Shown here: piece by piece, positions 1-7,632 of the stretch
Layout: each line of letters opens with the position of its first letter
Numbering within the stretch: position 1 is the stretch's first letter
Assembly (NCBI GenBank): GCA_041687475.1
Contig: JAWLBW010000055.1
Location: 1 to 18,988 of the forward strand
DNA: 18,988 nucleotides
DNA from: JAWLBW01 sp041687475
Lineage (GTDB): Bacteria; J088; JAWLBW01
Direction: 5' to 3'
The notes under the pieces: generated by a model
What the model saw: the letters and a program-made list of their open reading frames with translations, nothing else
Databases searched by the model: none
What the model was told of the DNA's origin: nothing
Translations under genes and position numbers: made by a program

Positions 1-44
1 CTGTCTACCGCTGCTCTGCCCCTTTCAGGCCGGCACACGAAAGA

Positions 45-73
45 GGCGAAGCGGCAAAGTTCGCCGCTTCGCC
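45..73 (-). terminator. Intrinsic terminator after the acylase gene
   Basis: A perfect 11-bp inverted repeat (GGCGAAGCGGC at 45-55, GCCGCTTCGCC at 63-73) with a 7-nt loop starts 6 bases past the acylase stop codon at 80-82. Read on the minus strand, the hairpin is followed by TCTTTCG, a short T-rich run. Strong stem, weak U-tract, but the position fits a transcription terminator for the minus-strand gene. Confidence 0.7.
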
Positions 74-79
74 CCTGGT

Positions 80-2593
80 TCAACGCCCGATTGCGAAGTA
101 CCGTCCGGTTCGCCAGGGCTCGGCATGTCGCTGCCATTGCGGGCTGCGGGGGTCGCCGTTCTGGCCGGTCGCAAGTACGCCCCACCCCTGCCGGGTGCCC
201 GCGTTCCACAGCAAGCGTATGTCGGCAAGGGCATCCTGCGCAAAGGCCTCGCGCACCGCGGCAATGCGCGCTTCACCCTCGAGGGGCAGCGCCAGCAACC
301 CCGCCCGGGTACCCCACCAGCCGATATCGAGCGTGGCAAAGTCGCCGCGTGCCGCCGCGTCGGGCACGGCAAACCGGGGGTCGAACGGGGCAAGCGGGTG
401 GTTGTAGCCCAGCCGGTGCAGGGTGCCCCATTTCCACGCTGCGCGGTCGTTTCCGAGAACCTCGGCCATCAGCTCGTCGGCCCGGGCAAGAGCGCGAACG
501 ACGGCGGCGTCGCGCAGCTCACCGGCTTCGCCCGGAACCAGGCCGATACCGAAGAAGGGGGCCGCGGGTTCGGCCAGCAATCGCCTGACGGCGTCGACAC
601 GTCGGGTAACGAACACGCCCTGCACGTAGCCCTGATACAGTTCAGGTCCGATGAGGTCTTGCGCCGTATGCTGCAGGAGCAGGGCCAGCACGACTTCGAA
701 AACAAGGGCGCCTTCGCTGTCGGCTTCGACCATTCCGTTCCACTCGCGCAGGGCGGCAAGCGACGCCCCGGCATGCCCATCGTCAGGGGGAAGCCCGAAC
801 CGCTCGACGGCGCCGACAAAGTGGTCGCGTAGCTCTTCGGCCACCGGGTTGTGAACGTCACGTTGCAGAGCGGCCAGATCGTCGAGCCCGACTGAATCGA
901 GAGAGTCGAGCACCGATTCGGCCCGTATCGTACGCCACGGCTGCTCGACGAACGTGCTCAGATAAACGGGTTCGCCGTCGGGCGCGTAGTCGTCGGGCAC
1001 CAACCGCGAGTTGGCCGTGACCAGAACGCCGGCCCTAGGGTTGTACGTGTGCGGCATCTGTTCGTTGCGTGCATAGCCCGTCCACTCGTGCGCGCCGTTC
1101 CAGCCGGGTACGGGGGCATAACCGTTGGCCCGGTTGCGCTGGGGGGCCAGCCCGGCCAGCTGGTAACCGATGTTGCCCCGACGATCGGCATAAAGAAAGT
1201 TCAGTCCGAGGCCGGTGCCGGCCACGGCCACGCGAAAGTCACGCCAGTTCCTTACACCGGGAAGCGCGAAGTAGCCGTCGATTCTCCACTCGGGCACGGC
1301 AATGGTAGCCCGTATCGACAGGGGACCGAAGGGGTTCAACGCCGGAATGGCGTCGTTCAGAATGGGGCCGTGCGGCGTGGTGCGAACGGTAAGCCATTCG
1401 CTGGGCTCACCGGCTACGTCGATGCGCTCGACACGCTGCTCGAGCGGCGCCCATGCACCCGAAATCAGCACCTCCTCGCCGTCTTCCGCCTGGCGCAGGC
1501 CTTCCATGTAGAGGTCGGTGTCGTCAAGGGTGGCGATGGAAAGGCCCCAGGTGTGGCTGTCGTTGCTTCCACTGAAGAAGACCGGTAGTCCGGCAATGGT
1601 GGCGCCGCTTACCCGGTAGCGCCCCACGACGTGCAGCGAGGCCAGGTAGAAGGCGCCGGGGGTCGAGAGCACCAGATGGGGGTCGTTGGCCATGAGCGCG
1701 TGGCCCGAAGTCGACTTCCACCCCGCAACCGCGAAGTTGTTCGTCGCCCGCAATGTCGGCATCAGGGGCTCGGGCAACCGTATTCCGCCCTGCAGCGTCG
1801 CCGCGTTTCGGGGTGCGCCTGCCACGTCGGGCCTCGACGGTGTCGAATCGGCATACCCACCACTTGCCGTGGCACCGGTATAGTTTCCGTGGCGGTCAAA
1901 GAGCGAGGCAGCCGGCACGGCAGGAAGAAGCGCATCGGCGATTTCAGGACCGAAAACGGCGTGAAGCACGGCGCGCTGGAGCTTGACCTGCATGCCGATG
2001 TTGCTGAAGCCGGCCCCCATGTAGGCGAGCACGGTCACGCTGTCTTCAGGCCGCCATGGCTCCGGCGCATAACCCAGATCGAGAAAGGCCAGCGGCAGAG
2101 TGCCGCCTGCCAGCGCTTCTTCACGAAAGGCGTTCACCCCCAGGGCGCAGGATTCGAGCACGGTGCGGGTACGCGGCGAAGCCTCGGCATATCTTTCCGC
2201 GGCATGTCGCGCCAGCCCCTGCACACGTAGAATGCGGTCCTGCGCGAGAACGCTACCATCGGGCCCCGAACCGAAAATTTCGGCCAGGCGCCCGGCGCCG
2301 CTGCGGCGGAAAAGATCCATCTGAAAGAGGCGATCACGTGCGGCGGCCCAGCACAGGCCCGCATACCCGGCCTCTTCGCTCGACGCCCGAACGTGCGGAA
2401 TGCCGGCCTCGTCGTAGCGAATGGTTACGGGGCGGGAATCGACCTGCCGAAAGCGGCGGGTTTCGACGGTGTCGAATCGGGGCGCCGACGTTACGCGCGC
2501 TATCGACGTCGGCGACAGAACATCGCCCCACGCATGAGTAGTCGTTGCAAGACCGAGCGTTCCGCCGGCCAGAAGAAGGAGCAGCCTGCGCAT
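80..2593 (-). CDS. Secreted penicillin acylase family Ntn-hydrolase with Thr nucleophile
   Basis: Predicted periplasmic amidohydrolase of the penicillin/AHL acylase family (837 aa, normal length), made as a precursor that self-cleaves into alpha and beta chains. Residues 1-21 are a signal peptide (MRR, Leu run, cleavage near THA). Family motifs in order: IPHVRA near 65, ARDRLFQMDLFRR near 85-97, the autoproteolysis site RATNNFAVAG near 282-291, ANDPHL, GSNDSHTWG, TPHGP, and VTANS carrying the likely oxyanion-hole Asn. The residue that should be the Ser nucleophile starting the beta chain is Thr284 (codon ACG, 1742-1744). Start: ATG at 2591-2593 has GAGG five bases upstream; a GTG two codons earlier (2599) is the alternative. 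It lies downstream of a LuxR-type regulator and ends at a hairpin. Substrate unknown: beta-lactam, acyl-homoserine lactone or another amide are all possible. Confidence 0.9.
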   Translation of the reverse strand: MRRLLLLLAGGTLGLATTTHAWGDVLSPTSIARVTSAPRFDTVETRRFRQVDSRPVTIRYDEAGIPHVRASSEEAGYAGLCWAAARDRLFQMDLFRRSGAGRLAEIFGSGPDGSVLAQDRILRVQGLARHAAERYAEASPRTRTVLESCALGVNAFREEALAGGTLPLAFLDLGYAPEPWRPEDSVTVLAYMGAGFSNIGMQVKLQRAVLHAVFGPEIADALLPAVPAASLFDRHGNYTGATASGGYADSTPSRPDVAGAPRNAATLQGGIRLPEPLMPTLRATNNFAVAGWKSTSGHALMANDPHLVLSTPGAFYLASLHVVGRYRVSGATIAGLPVFFSGSNDSHTWGLSIATLDDTDLYMEGLRQAEDGEEVLISGAWAPLEQRVERIDVAGEPSEWLTVRTTPHGPILNDAIPALNPFGPLSIRATIAVPEWRIDGYFALPGVRNWRDFRVAVAGTGLGLNFLYADRRGNIGYQLAGLAPQRNRANGYAPVPGWNGAHEWTGYARNEQMPHTYNPRAGVLVTANSRLVPDDYAPDGEPVYLSTFVEQPWRTIRAESVLDSLDSVGLDDLAALQRDVHNPVAEELRDHFVGAVERFGLPPDDGHAGASLAALREWNGMVEADSEGALVFEVVLALLLQHTAQDLIGPELYQGYVQGVFVTRRVDAVRRLLAEPAAPFFGIGLVPGEAGELRDAAVVRALARADELMAEVLGNDRAAWKWGTLHRLGYNHPLAPFDPRFAVPDAAARGDFATLDIGWWGTRAGLLALPLEGEARIAAVREAFAQDALADIRLLWNAGTRQGWGVLATGQNGDPRSPQWQRHAEPWRTGRYFAIGR

Positions 2594-2623
2594 GTACACC
2601 TCACTTTCTCAGGGTTCACGACG

Positions 2624-2629
2624 AGTCTA
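2624..2629 (-). promoter_or_regulatory. Possible -10 element of the acylase promoter
   Basis: Minus-strand TAGACT matches the sigma-70 -10 consensus at 4 of 6 positions and would start transcription near 2617, about 24 nt before the ATG. No good -35 hexamer lies upstream, as expected for an activator-dependent promoter. Assignment is by eye. Confidence 0.3.
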
Positions 2630-2650
2630 CTCTCTATCGCACGGCATTCC

Positions 2651-2670
2651 CATGCTACTCGGGTAGCATG
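2651..2670. promoter_or_regulatory. Perfect dyad, candidate operator upstream of the acylase
   Basis: CATGCTAC-tcgg-GTAGCATG is an 8-bp perfect inverted repeat with a 4-nt centre, in the gap between the LuxR-type gene (stop at 2687-2689) and the acylase. It is centred at about -43 relative to the start site inferred from the -10 at 2624-2629, where class II activators such as LuxR bind. It could instead be a hairpin at the end of the regulator transcript, but no T-run follows it. Confidence 0.45.
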
Positions 2671-2686
2671 CGGGCAACGCGTCGCG

Positions 2687-3781
2687 TCAGGGCAGGCCGT
2701 GGGGCGCCGAGAGAAGGCGGTGCAGGCCCAGGCGCCCGTCGACGCCCAGCTTACGACAGGCATGGTAAAGATGCTTCTTGACGGTGTTGGTCGAACAGCC
2801 GGCAAGCATGCCGATCGAGGCGTTGTCGTACCCCTGCAGCGCCAGACACACGGCCTCGCGTTCACGCGGGGTAAGCTCGCCCATGACGGTATCGTGCAGG
2901 TCGTCGCGCTCGGCGACGCTCAGCTCGCCGACCACGACGCAGGAATACCCGGGATAGCCGTTTTCGAGCAGGCGGAAGGCAATGCGCAGCTCCTCACGTT
3001 GCCGGCGGCGCAGAACCCGGGGCGACACCGCCCGTTCAAGTACAAGTGCCTTCAGAAAGTCGGCGACGGCATGCACGACGGCGTCGGGAAGCTCGTCGGA
3101 ACCGTAACGCCCGGTACCGGGAAACCAGTTTTCGAGAAGGCGAGCCCCGCCTTCCGAGCGCGAGACCAGCCTGCCGCCGGGCTCAAAGACGAGCACGCCG
3201 CGCCCCCGCGACGCCAGTACCGCATCAAGCGCGTACCGGGTGCTTCTCTCGGCACGCACCACGGCCAGGCGCGAAAGAACCGCCGAGACGTGGGAAGTCA
3301 CCAGGCCGACGAGTTCCTTCTCGCGGCGACCGAAGGGGCGTTTTGTTTCGCGCAGCAAGGTCAGCCCGCCGTGCCCGCCCGGTCCCTCGACCGCGAAAAG
3401 CACGGCCATGACATGCTCGGGGGCAAGCGAAAGCGACCGGGCGTGCTCGTAGAAAGCCGATGCGTACCAATCTCTGCGCCCGACACCCATGTCTTCGTCG
3501 GTCAGCACCCGGCCCGGGCGCCGAACGACCGCATCGCGCACGAAGTCGCCGTCGGCCAGCGCCTCGTATTCGCCATAGTAGGCGGGCGGTAGATTGACCG
3601 ACCGCCACTCATACCCCCCGGGCTCACCGGGCGCCGCCAGGCAGAGCGCTCCGCGCTCGAACCCCGCCAACGCCTGCAGGTCGCCAATCGCGCAGGCGGC
3701 CACCTCGTCGGCCGACCGACACGAGTGCAGGCGACGCACGATATCGAGCACCTGGGCGTATTCACGGGCGACAAGTGCCAT
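2687..3781 (-). CDS. LuxR-family regulator with GAF and PAS-like sensor domains
   Basis: Transcription factor of 364 aa. Residues about 5-172 look like a GAF domain and about 182-285 like a PAS-type domain. Residues 300-358 form a LuxR/GerE helix-turn-helix: LTPREREAVCLALQGYDN, then the recognition helix around CSTNTVKKHLYHACRKLGV. It has neither an autoinducer-binding domain nor a receiver domain, so the signal is more likely a small ligand or redox cue than a classical AHL or phosphorylation. The start lies 18 bp after the stop of the STAS-like gene, suggesting co-transcription; no strong Shine-Dalgarno is visible. The acylase gene follows after a gap holding a perfect dyad, making the acylase a plausible target. 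Family call firm; sensor domains assigned from sequence pattern only. Confidence 0.85.
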   Translation of the reverse strand: MALVAREYAQVLDIVRRLHSCRSADEVAACAIGDLQALAGFERGALCLAAPGEPGGYEWRSVNLPPAYYGEYEALADGDFVRDAVVRRPGRVLTDEDMGVGRRDWYASAFYEHARSLSLAPEHVMAVLFAVEGPGGHGGLTLLRETKRPFGRREKELVGLVTSHVSAVLSRLAVVRAERSTRYALDAVLASRGRGVLVFEPGGRLVSRSEGGARLLENWFPGTGRYGSDELPDAVVHAVADFLKALVLERAVSPRVLRRRQREELRIAFRLLENGYPGYSCVVVGELSVAERDDLHDTVMGELTPREREAVCLALQGYDNASIGMLAGCSTNTVKKHLYHACRKLGVDGRLGLHRLLSAPHGLP

Positions 3782-3799
3782 GTCGTGCCCGCTTGCCCG

Positions 3800-4228
3800 T
3801 CAGACCGCCGCCGCCTTCCGAACGATCGACGCCAGGGCGGCCTCGAACCCGGCTGTATCGGAGTAGGCTTTGAAATTTCCCCCGGAAAGCAGGTTGACCA
3901 TGGTTATGCCGAACGAGACCAGCTTCGACCGATTGAGAATGTGAACCTCGCCCAGGGAGGGTCGATTGCGTTTCATCCACTCGGTCATTTCGGTACGCAC
4001 CACGGGATCGTAGGTTTCGACAAGGGCGTTGTCGACGAAACATTCAAGCGGCGTGAAGCCCGCCCGCACGGCCTCTTCCGCGGCATCGAAGCTCTTACGT
4101 TGCAGGTCGGTATCGACGTGACCGATGAATCGAACGTGAAACACACCCGGCACGGGAAAGTCGACGATGACCGCTCCGCGATCGTTTTTCCATTTACGCG
4201 CCGTCCCACCGATTACTTCGCCAAGCAT
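3800..4228 (-). CDS. STAS/SpoIIAA-like fold protein, function unknown
   Basis: Soluble protein of 142 aa whose pattern suggests a STAS-like (anti-sigma-antagonist) fold. A first strand (FHVRFIGHVD) leads to a helix, then a strand with ECFVDNALVETYDP, a helix (VVRTEMTEWMKRN), a strand (EVHILNRSKLV), and a C-terminal helix (GFEAALASIVRK). I see no kinase or enzyme motif. The Asp in FVDN occupies roughly the place where antagonists carry a phosphorylatable Ser/Thr, so phospho-switching is uncertain. Start: ATG at 4226-4228 has a strong GGAGG six bases upstream; the upstream in-frame start at 4270 has none. It is first in a probable operon with the LuxR-type regulator. Domain assignment is tentative. 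Confidence 0.75.
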   Translation of the reverse strand: MLGEVIGGTARKWKNDRGAVIVDFPVPGVFHVRFIGHVDTDLQRKSFDAAEEAVRAGFTPLECFVDNALVETYDPVVRTEMTEWMKRNRPSLGEVHILNRSKLVSFGITMVNLLSGGNFKAYSDTAGFEAALASIVRKAAAV

Positions 4229-4551
4229 AGAAAGCCTCCGTAGCGATGATTCGCCTACAGATACAAGCACAGCTCAGCCACCCTCAACAAGAACAAGAAG
4301 GCACCGCTAACACAAATGCCGGAGACGTTTACCGGCCCTAACCATTCCGGCGCGAAATGTTACACAGAGAAATATACCCTGACACGAACGAGCACACTTC
4401 GAATCGGGGCGCACCACTCCTCAGCGTCCGGTCACGAAAAACGTATTCCGCTCCGGCGACATTCCGCGCCGCAAGGGGCGTCAGCCCCTTCCCCCGATGA
4501 GCGACACCTGCTACCCTGAACCTCACCCCTTTCAATACCATGAGACTTTCC
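4229..4551. other. Divergent intergenic region, lower GC
   Basis: This 323-bp stretch separates the minus-strand STAS operon from the plus-strand gene at 4552 and is visibly less GC-rich than its flanks. On the minus strand, TTGAGG-N18-TATCTG (around 4256-4285) is a weak promoter candidate for the STAS operon. On the plus strand, TATACC (4374-4379) is a possible -10 but would leave a leader of about 165 nt. A minus-strand reading frame crosses the region but runs into the plus-strand gene and resembles nothing. I see no RNA gene or repeat. Confidence 0.4.
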
Positions 4552-4911
4552 ATGTCGTTGTTCCCCTTGCTGAATCGTTCGGTTCTGGTCGTGCGGCCCC
4601 GCGCCCCCTTCGCCCAGTGGATCTCGTCGATGGAGGCCCAGCTTCCGGAAGAAGAACGTACCCCCATCTCGCTCGACGAATTGCAGTTCGACAGTTCGGC
4701 CTACCTTATTCCTGAAACCGATCCGGAAGAGCAGGAAACCATTCTCGACGAAGCCTGGCCCATGATTTTCGAGTCGGAGCTGGCTTCGTGGTTCGATGAC
4801 GAAGAAGCATGGCCCACGCCCCGCACGCGCGAGATGTTCGACGAGTGGTTCGAGACCAGCCTGAACAGTCTGGTCATGGACCTGGTCGACGCCCCCCTCG
4901 AAACCGACTGA
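4552..4911 (+). CDS. Conserved acidic protein of unknown function
   Basis: Soluble 119-aa acidic protein of a widespread uncharacterised bacterial family, sometimes mislabelled VacJ in databases. The family hallmarks I recognise are the opening LNRSVLVVRPRAPFAQW, the central SAYLIPE followed by an acidic stretch, then FESELASWFDDEEAWP, and the end TREMFDEWFETSLNSLVMDL. The family is rich in Trp, Asp and Glu and has no known activity. Two in-frame starts exist: ATG at 4540 and ATG at 4552. The second matches the usual N-terminus and has a weak GAGA seven to eight bases upstream. A strong hairpin follows the stop, so it is probably transcribed separately from the next gene. Confidence 0.85.
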   Translation: MSLFPLLNRSVLVVRPRAPFAQWISSMEAQLPEEERTPISLDELQFDSSAYLIPETDPEEQETILDEAWPMIFESELASWFDDEEAWPTPRTREMFDEWFETSLNSLVMDLVDAPLETD

Positions 4912-4924
4912 ACGACTCCTATCG

Positions 4925-4951
4925 GGGCGAGGCTCGACACCGGCCTCGCCC
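4925..4951 (+). terminator. Hairpin terminator after the 4552 gene
   Basis: GGGCGAGGC (4925-4933) and GCCTCGCCC (4943-4951) form a perfect 9-bp stem with a 9-nt loop, 13 bases after the stop codon. Downstream is TATGTTTCC, a poor T-tract, so termination may be partial or factor-assisted. The right arm ends one base before an ATG in frame with the next gene. Confidence 0.6.
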
Positions 4952-4982
4952 TATGTTTCCCACCCTCGTCGCAACCCGCACC

Positions 4983-5807
4983 ATGACGCAGTCAGACCTC
5001 GACAACCTACGCGAAAAACTCCTTGCCCTGCCCGCCCCCGAATACGGCCCCCACAACTGGGAAACCTACCGTGCATGCGGCCTCGACGCGAACGATGTTG
5101 CCGCCCTGACCCGGTTGGCGACCCCTGAAGAAATCGCCGACGACCCCGACTCGCGCGACCTGATCATTCATGCGCAGCGGGCCCTGGCGCAGATGCAGGC
5201 TGTCGAGGCTTTCCCGCGACTGCTCGAATTTCTCCAACGCCTGGGCGATGAAGACGACGACATTGCCCACGACTATCCGCTCGTGCTGGCCGCCACCGCC
5301 GGCGATGATGCCGAAGGCCTGTTCGAACCGCTGCGCGCCGGTGCGTGGTCCGACTATGCCCGCAGCTTTCTACCCGAAGCCGTGGCCGCCTACGGCGTAC
5401 AGCATCCCTCGCGCCGCGACGAAGCGGTCGCGTTGCTGACCAAGACGCTGCAGGAGTCGGGTTCGCACGACCGCATCTTCAACGCTCTGCTGGTTGCCGG
5501 CCTCATTCACCTCGCGGCGGCCGAATCGGCCCCGGTTATCGAGCAGGCCTTTGTCGACGGACGGGTCGACATCATTACCAACGGTCTGTGGGGTGACGTG
5601 GCCGCCGAACTGGAAGTCGAGAGCACCCTCGACCACAGCCACGATCTCGATTCCATCAGCGATGAGGAAACCGACTGGCTGCAAGAGCAGATGGCCCGTA
5701 TCGCCCGCGCCGAAGAAGAGCGCCGGAAACGCAATCAGTACAAGGCCGCGCGTAAGGATAAGCGCAAGAAGGATAAGGCGCTCAAGAAGAAGCAGCGCCG
5801 AAAATAG
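4983..5807 (+). CDS. DUF1186/HEAT-like protein with lysine-rich tail
   Basis: Soluble 274-aa protein. Residues about 60-210 consist of short helical repeats resembling DUF1186, a HEAT-like family. Diagnostic pieces are DDDIAHDYPLVLAAT, SFLPEAVAAYGVQHPSRRDEAV, and IEQAFVDGRVDIITNGLWGDVAAEL. The last 45 residues switch from an acidic stretch (SISDEETDWLQEQ) to an almost purely Lys/Arg helix that may bind nucleic acid or membrane. No enzymatic motif is visible. The start is uncertain: ATG at 4983 (MTQSDL) is preferred because ATG at 4953 directly abuts the terminator stem; neither has a Shine-Dalgarno. It converges on the WYL-type regulator gene, 23 bases downstream. Confidence 0.8.
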   Translation: MTQSDLDNLREKLLALPAPEYGPHNWETYRACGLDANDVAALTRLATPEEIADDPDSRDLIIHAQRALAQMQAVEAFPRLLEFLQRLGDEDDDIAHDYPLVLAATAGDDAEGLFEPLRAGAWSDYARSFLPEAVAAYGVQHPSRRDEAVALLTKTLQESGSHDRIFNALLVAGLIHLAAAESAPVIEQAFVDGRVDIITNGLWGDVAAELEVESTLDHSHDLDSISDEETDWLQEQMARIARAEEERRKRNQYKAARKDKRKKDKALKKKQRRK

Positions 5808-5830
5808 TTTCCGACCCGATTATCGGCCCC

Positions 5831-6526
5831 TCAGGCCGGCTCGACCCGTTCCCGCAGGCGGGCGTCGACGATGTCGCCCAGCGCGACCATGAACGCCCGG
5901 CCCGTACAGTCGGCGCGACGCATCTCGAGCGAAAGCCCCTGCCGGTTGATACGCAGGGAAAGGGGTTCGACAAGAACAGCCTCATCGGGACAGGAACGAA
6001 GGCTTATCTCGAGTCGACGCTCGAGCACCAGGGCCGATACCACGTCGGACAACACTTCGGAATCGACCGTTTCGTCGCCGGGCAGGTTTTCGACGATGAA
6101 TTTCTGGGGAATGCGCTCGATGGAGCCCGAGCGCCCCGGCGTGTGGTTCTGCACCGCACCGGCAAGGTCGCGCGTCAACCGCTCGAGTGACTCATGCATC
6201 AGGCTGTCGGGCACGAACATCTCAAGCACCCCCTTGGCCAGGTGCATGGCGGCATAGTCGTATACGCCGGGCTCGAGGGTCAGCACGGGACGGTTCACGA
6301 CAATGCACGGTTGCCGCCCACGGTGCTTGATTTCAACCGCCGGCCGCCCGTCTTCGGTCACGAGACGCGTGCCCAGGGCCTCGACATAGCGCTTGATCGT
6401 GCGCGGGTCGACCTCGAGTTCCTCGGCGGCCTCATCGACCGGCCAACTGTACCTTCGCTGATCGAGAGCCAGCAGAAGATCTATCATGCGCAGTGCGGTA
6501 CCGAAGGTAGGTTTTCGATTCGTCAT
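5831..6526 (-). CDS. Short WYL-type HTH transcriptional regulator
   Basis: DNA-binding regulator of 231 aa. Residues about 8-50 form a DeoR/HTH_11-like winged helix (ALRMIDLLLALDQRR, DEAAEELEVDPRTIKRYVEAL). The middle and C-terminal parts follow the WYL-family outline: a linker ending around SDVVSALVLERRLEISLR and then EPLSLRINRQGLSLEM, the place of the usual EPL...GxWYLVG segment. The W-Y-L signature is not conserved, and the protein stops about 90 residues earlier than typical members, lacking the WCX extension. ATG at 6526 (MTNRKPTF) begins just before the HTH; a GTG at 6577 is possible. It is divergent from the DraG-like gene across a 295-bp AT-richer gap and may regulate it. Confidence 0.75.
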   Translation of the reverse strand: MTNRKPTFGTALRMIDLLLALDQRRYSWPVDEAAEELEVDPRTIKRYVEALGTRLVTEDGRPAVEIKHRGRQPCIVVNRPVLTLEPGVYDYAAMHLAKGVLEMFVPDSLMHESLERLTRDLAGAVQNHTPGRSGSIERIPQKFIVENLPGDETVDSEVLSDVVSALVLERRLEISLRSCPDEAVLVEPLSLRINRQGLSLEMRRADCTGRAFMVALGDIVDARLRERVEPA

Positions 6527-6757
6527 ATCGCCGGTTGAAAATTTGCGAAAAGCTCTGCCATCAATTCCCTGCCTCACTAAGACTAGCCCATATGGTGGAC
6601 AGCGTGTGACCGTCGACGGAGAGATCCGGGCAATTTTTCGCGGTCAAGCCGGAAACAATGCCTTTTTTCCCGCCGATTTCTTTCTGTGCCTCCTGATTCC
6701 TTGATACTAATGTAAGCGGAATGAATACAACGGACAGCAGTTGTCCACGAAACGCGA

Positions 6758-6763
6758 TATACT
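6758..6763 (+). promoter_or_regulatory. Possible -10 box for the DraG-like gene
   Basis: TATACT matches 5 of 6 positions of the sigma-70 -10 consensus and lies about 58 bases before the preferred ATG at 6822, inside the AT-richer gap between the WYL regulator and this gene. No correctly spaced -35 is apparent. If used, it excludes the in-frame ATG at 6741. Confidence 0.35.
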
Positions 6764-6821
6764 CGGGCAGTGTTACCGTCGCCATCTACCCTCAGGTCGC
6801 TTCTTTTCACCGCAATTGCAG

Positions 6822-7604
6822 ATGCATCAACTGACTCGTCTCGATCGTATTGCCGGTTGCCTGTATGGCCTTGCCGCAAGCGCCATGGTATTGACGGCGG
6901 TTACCGGCAAGCGCAGCGAGAAGGCGTCGTCCGACGACCTTACCGGGGCCATACTCACGGCCGGTCGAACGTGCCTGGCCCTGAAAGCCCGCGGGCGCGC
7001 GACCCGTTTCCAGGCCGATGCCCTGCCTGACGCTCGTCTGTGCGAGCCGTACCGTTCGGCAATCGCGGCAATCGCTCTCGGTTTACTCTGCCCCCCCGCT
7101 GAAGCCTTGGCCGATGGCCGCTTACTGCTTCGGGAAGCAGATACGCCTGCTTCGCAGTCTGCATGCCTGGGGTTTATCGCCGCCCTGACCTCGCACCTCC
7201 GTAGCGGCTCCGAGATGGCGCAGGCCCTGACCGCCACCCTTGGCCTTGTCGAACACGATGAAGACGCCGGCGACCTTCTTCCCCCCTTGATGCGGCTTCG
7301 TCAAACGAGTGAAAAGACGCCGCTCGAGCAGCTCCTTTCCGAACCGGTCGCCAACGACGAGCTTTCGTCGATTCTGGCCGGCGCCGTTTCCTGCGCACTC
7401 GCCCACGCCGACCAGTGGGAAGACACGGTTGCCCTGGCAGCCTGCGGCGCCTCGCATGCCCTCGCGGTAAGTAGCCTTACCGGGGCGTTTCTGGGTACGA
7501 CCCTCGGCGTCGCCGCCATTCCCCTCGAGGCTATCGAGCATCTGCACGAAGGCCCCCTTCTTTACGAACTGGCCTGCGAACTGAATCTGGCTTCGCAGGC
7601 GTGA
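6822..7604 (+). CDS. ADP-ribosylglycohydrolase (DraG)-like protein, probably inactive
   Basis: All-helical 260-aa protein matching the DraG/ADP-ribosylglycohydrolase fold. Landmarks: DRIAGCLYGLAASA at 8-21 (family: GCLxGxAxGDALG), SSDDL at 36-40 (family: TDDT), AIAAIALGLL at 80-89 (family: RxxPIGLL), DTPASQSACLGFIAAL at 107-122 (family: THxxPxA), and DTVALAACGASHALA at 201-215 leading to TGAFLGTTLGVAAIP at 220-234 (family: GGDxDTxxAxxGAxxGAxxGxxxIP). The second metal-binding pair (GDxDT) reads GASHA and the N-terminal GD is gone, so Mg-dependent ADP-ribose hydrolysis is unlikely; a binding or regulatory role is possible. The preferred ATG precedes the fold directly; ATG at 6741 would add 27 unmatched residues. 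The gene diverges from the WYL regulator. Confidence 0.7.
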   Translation: MHQLTRLDRIAGCLYGLAASAMVLTAVTGKRSEKASSDDLTGAILTAGRTCLALKARGRATRFQADALPDARLCEPYRSAIAAIALGLLCPPAEALADGRLLLREADTPASQSACLGFIAALTSHLRSGSEMAQALTATLGLVEHDEDAGDLLPPLMRLRQTSEKTPLEQLLSEPVANDELSSILAGAVSCALAHADQWEDTVALAACGASHALAVSSLTGAFLGTTLGVAAIPLEAIEHLHEGPLLYELACELNLASQA

Positions 7605-7632
7605 CGCACGCACACTGAGCCCCGCGCGTCTG

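Noticed and set aside
2393..3592. 399-codon open frame on the plus strand across the acylase start and LuxR-type gene
   Set aside because: It spans the 5' end of one real gene, an intergenic gap and another real gene on the opposite strand; no recognisable protein features.
4338..4667. 109-codon minus-strand frame in the 4229-4551 gap
   Set aside because: About a third overlaps the conserved gene at 4552, there is no ribosome site, and the sequence resembles no protein.
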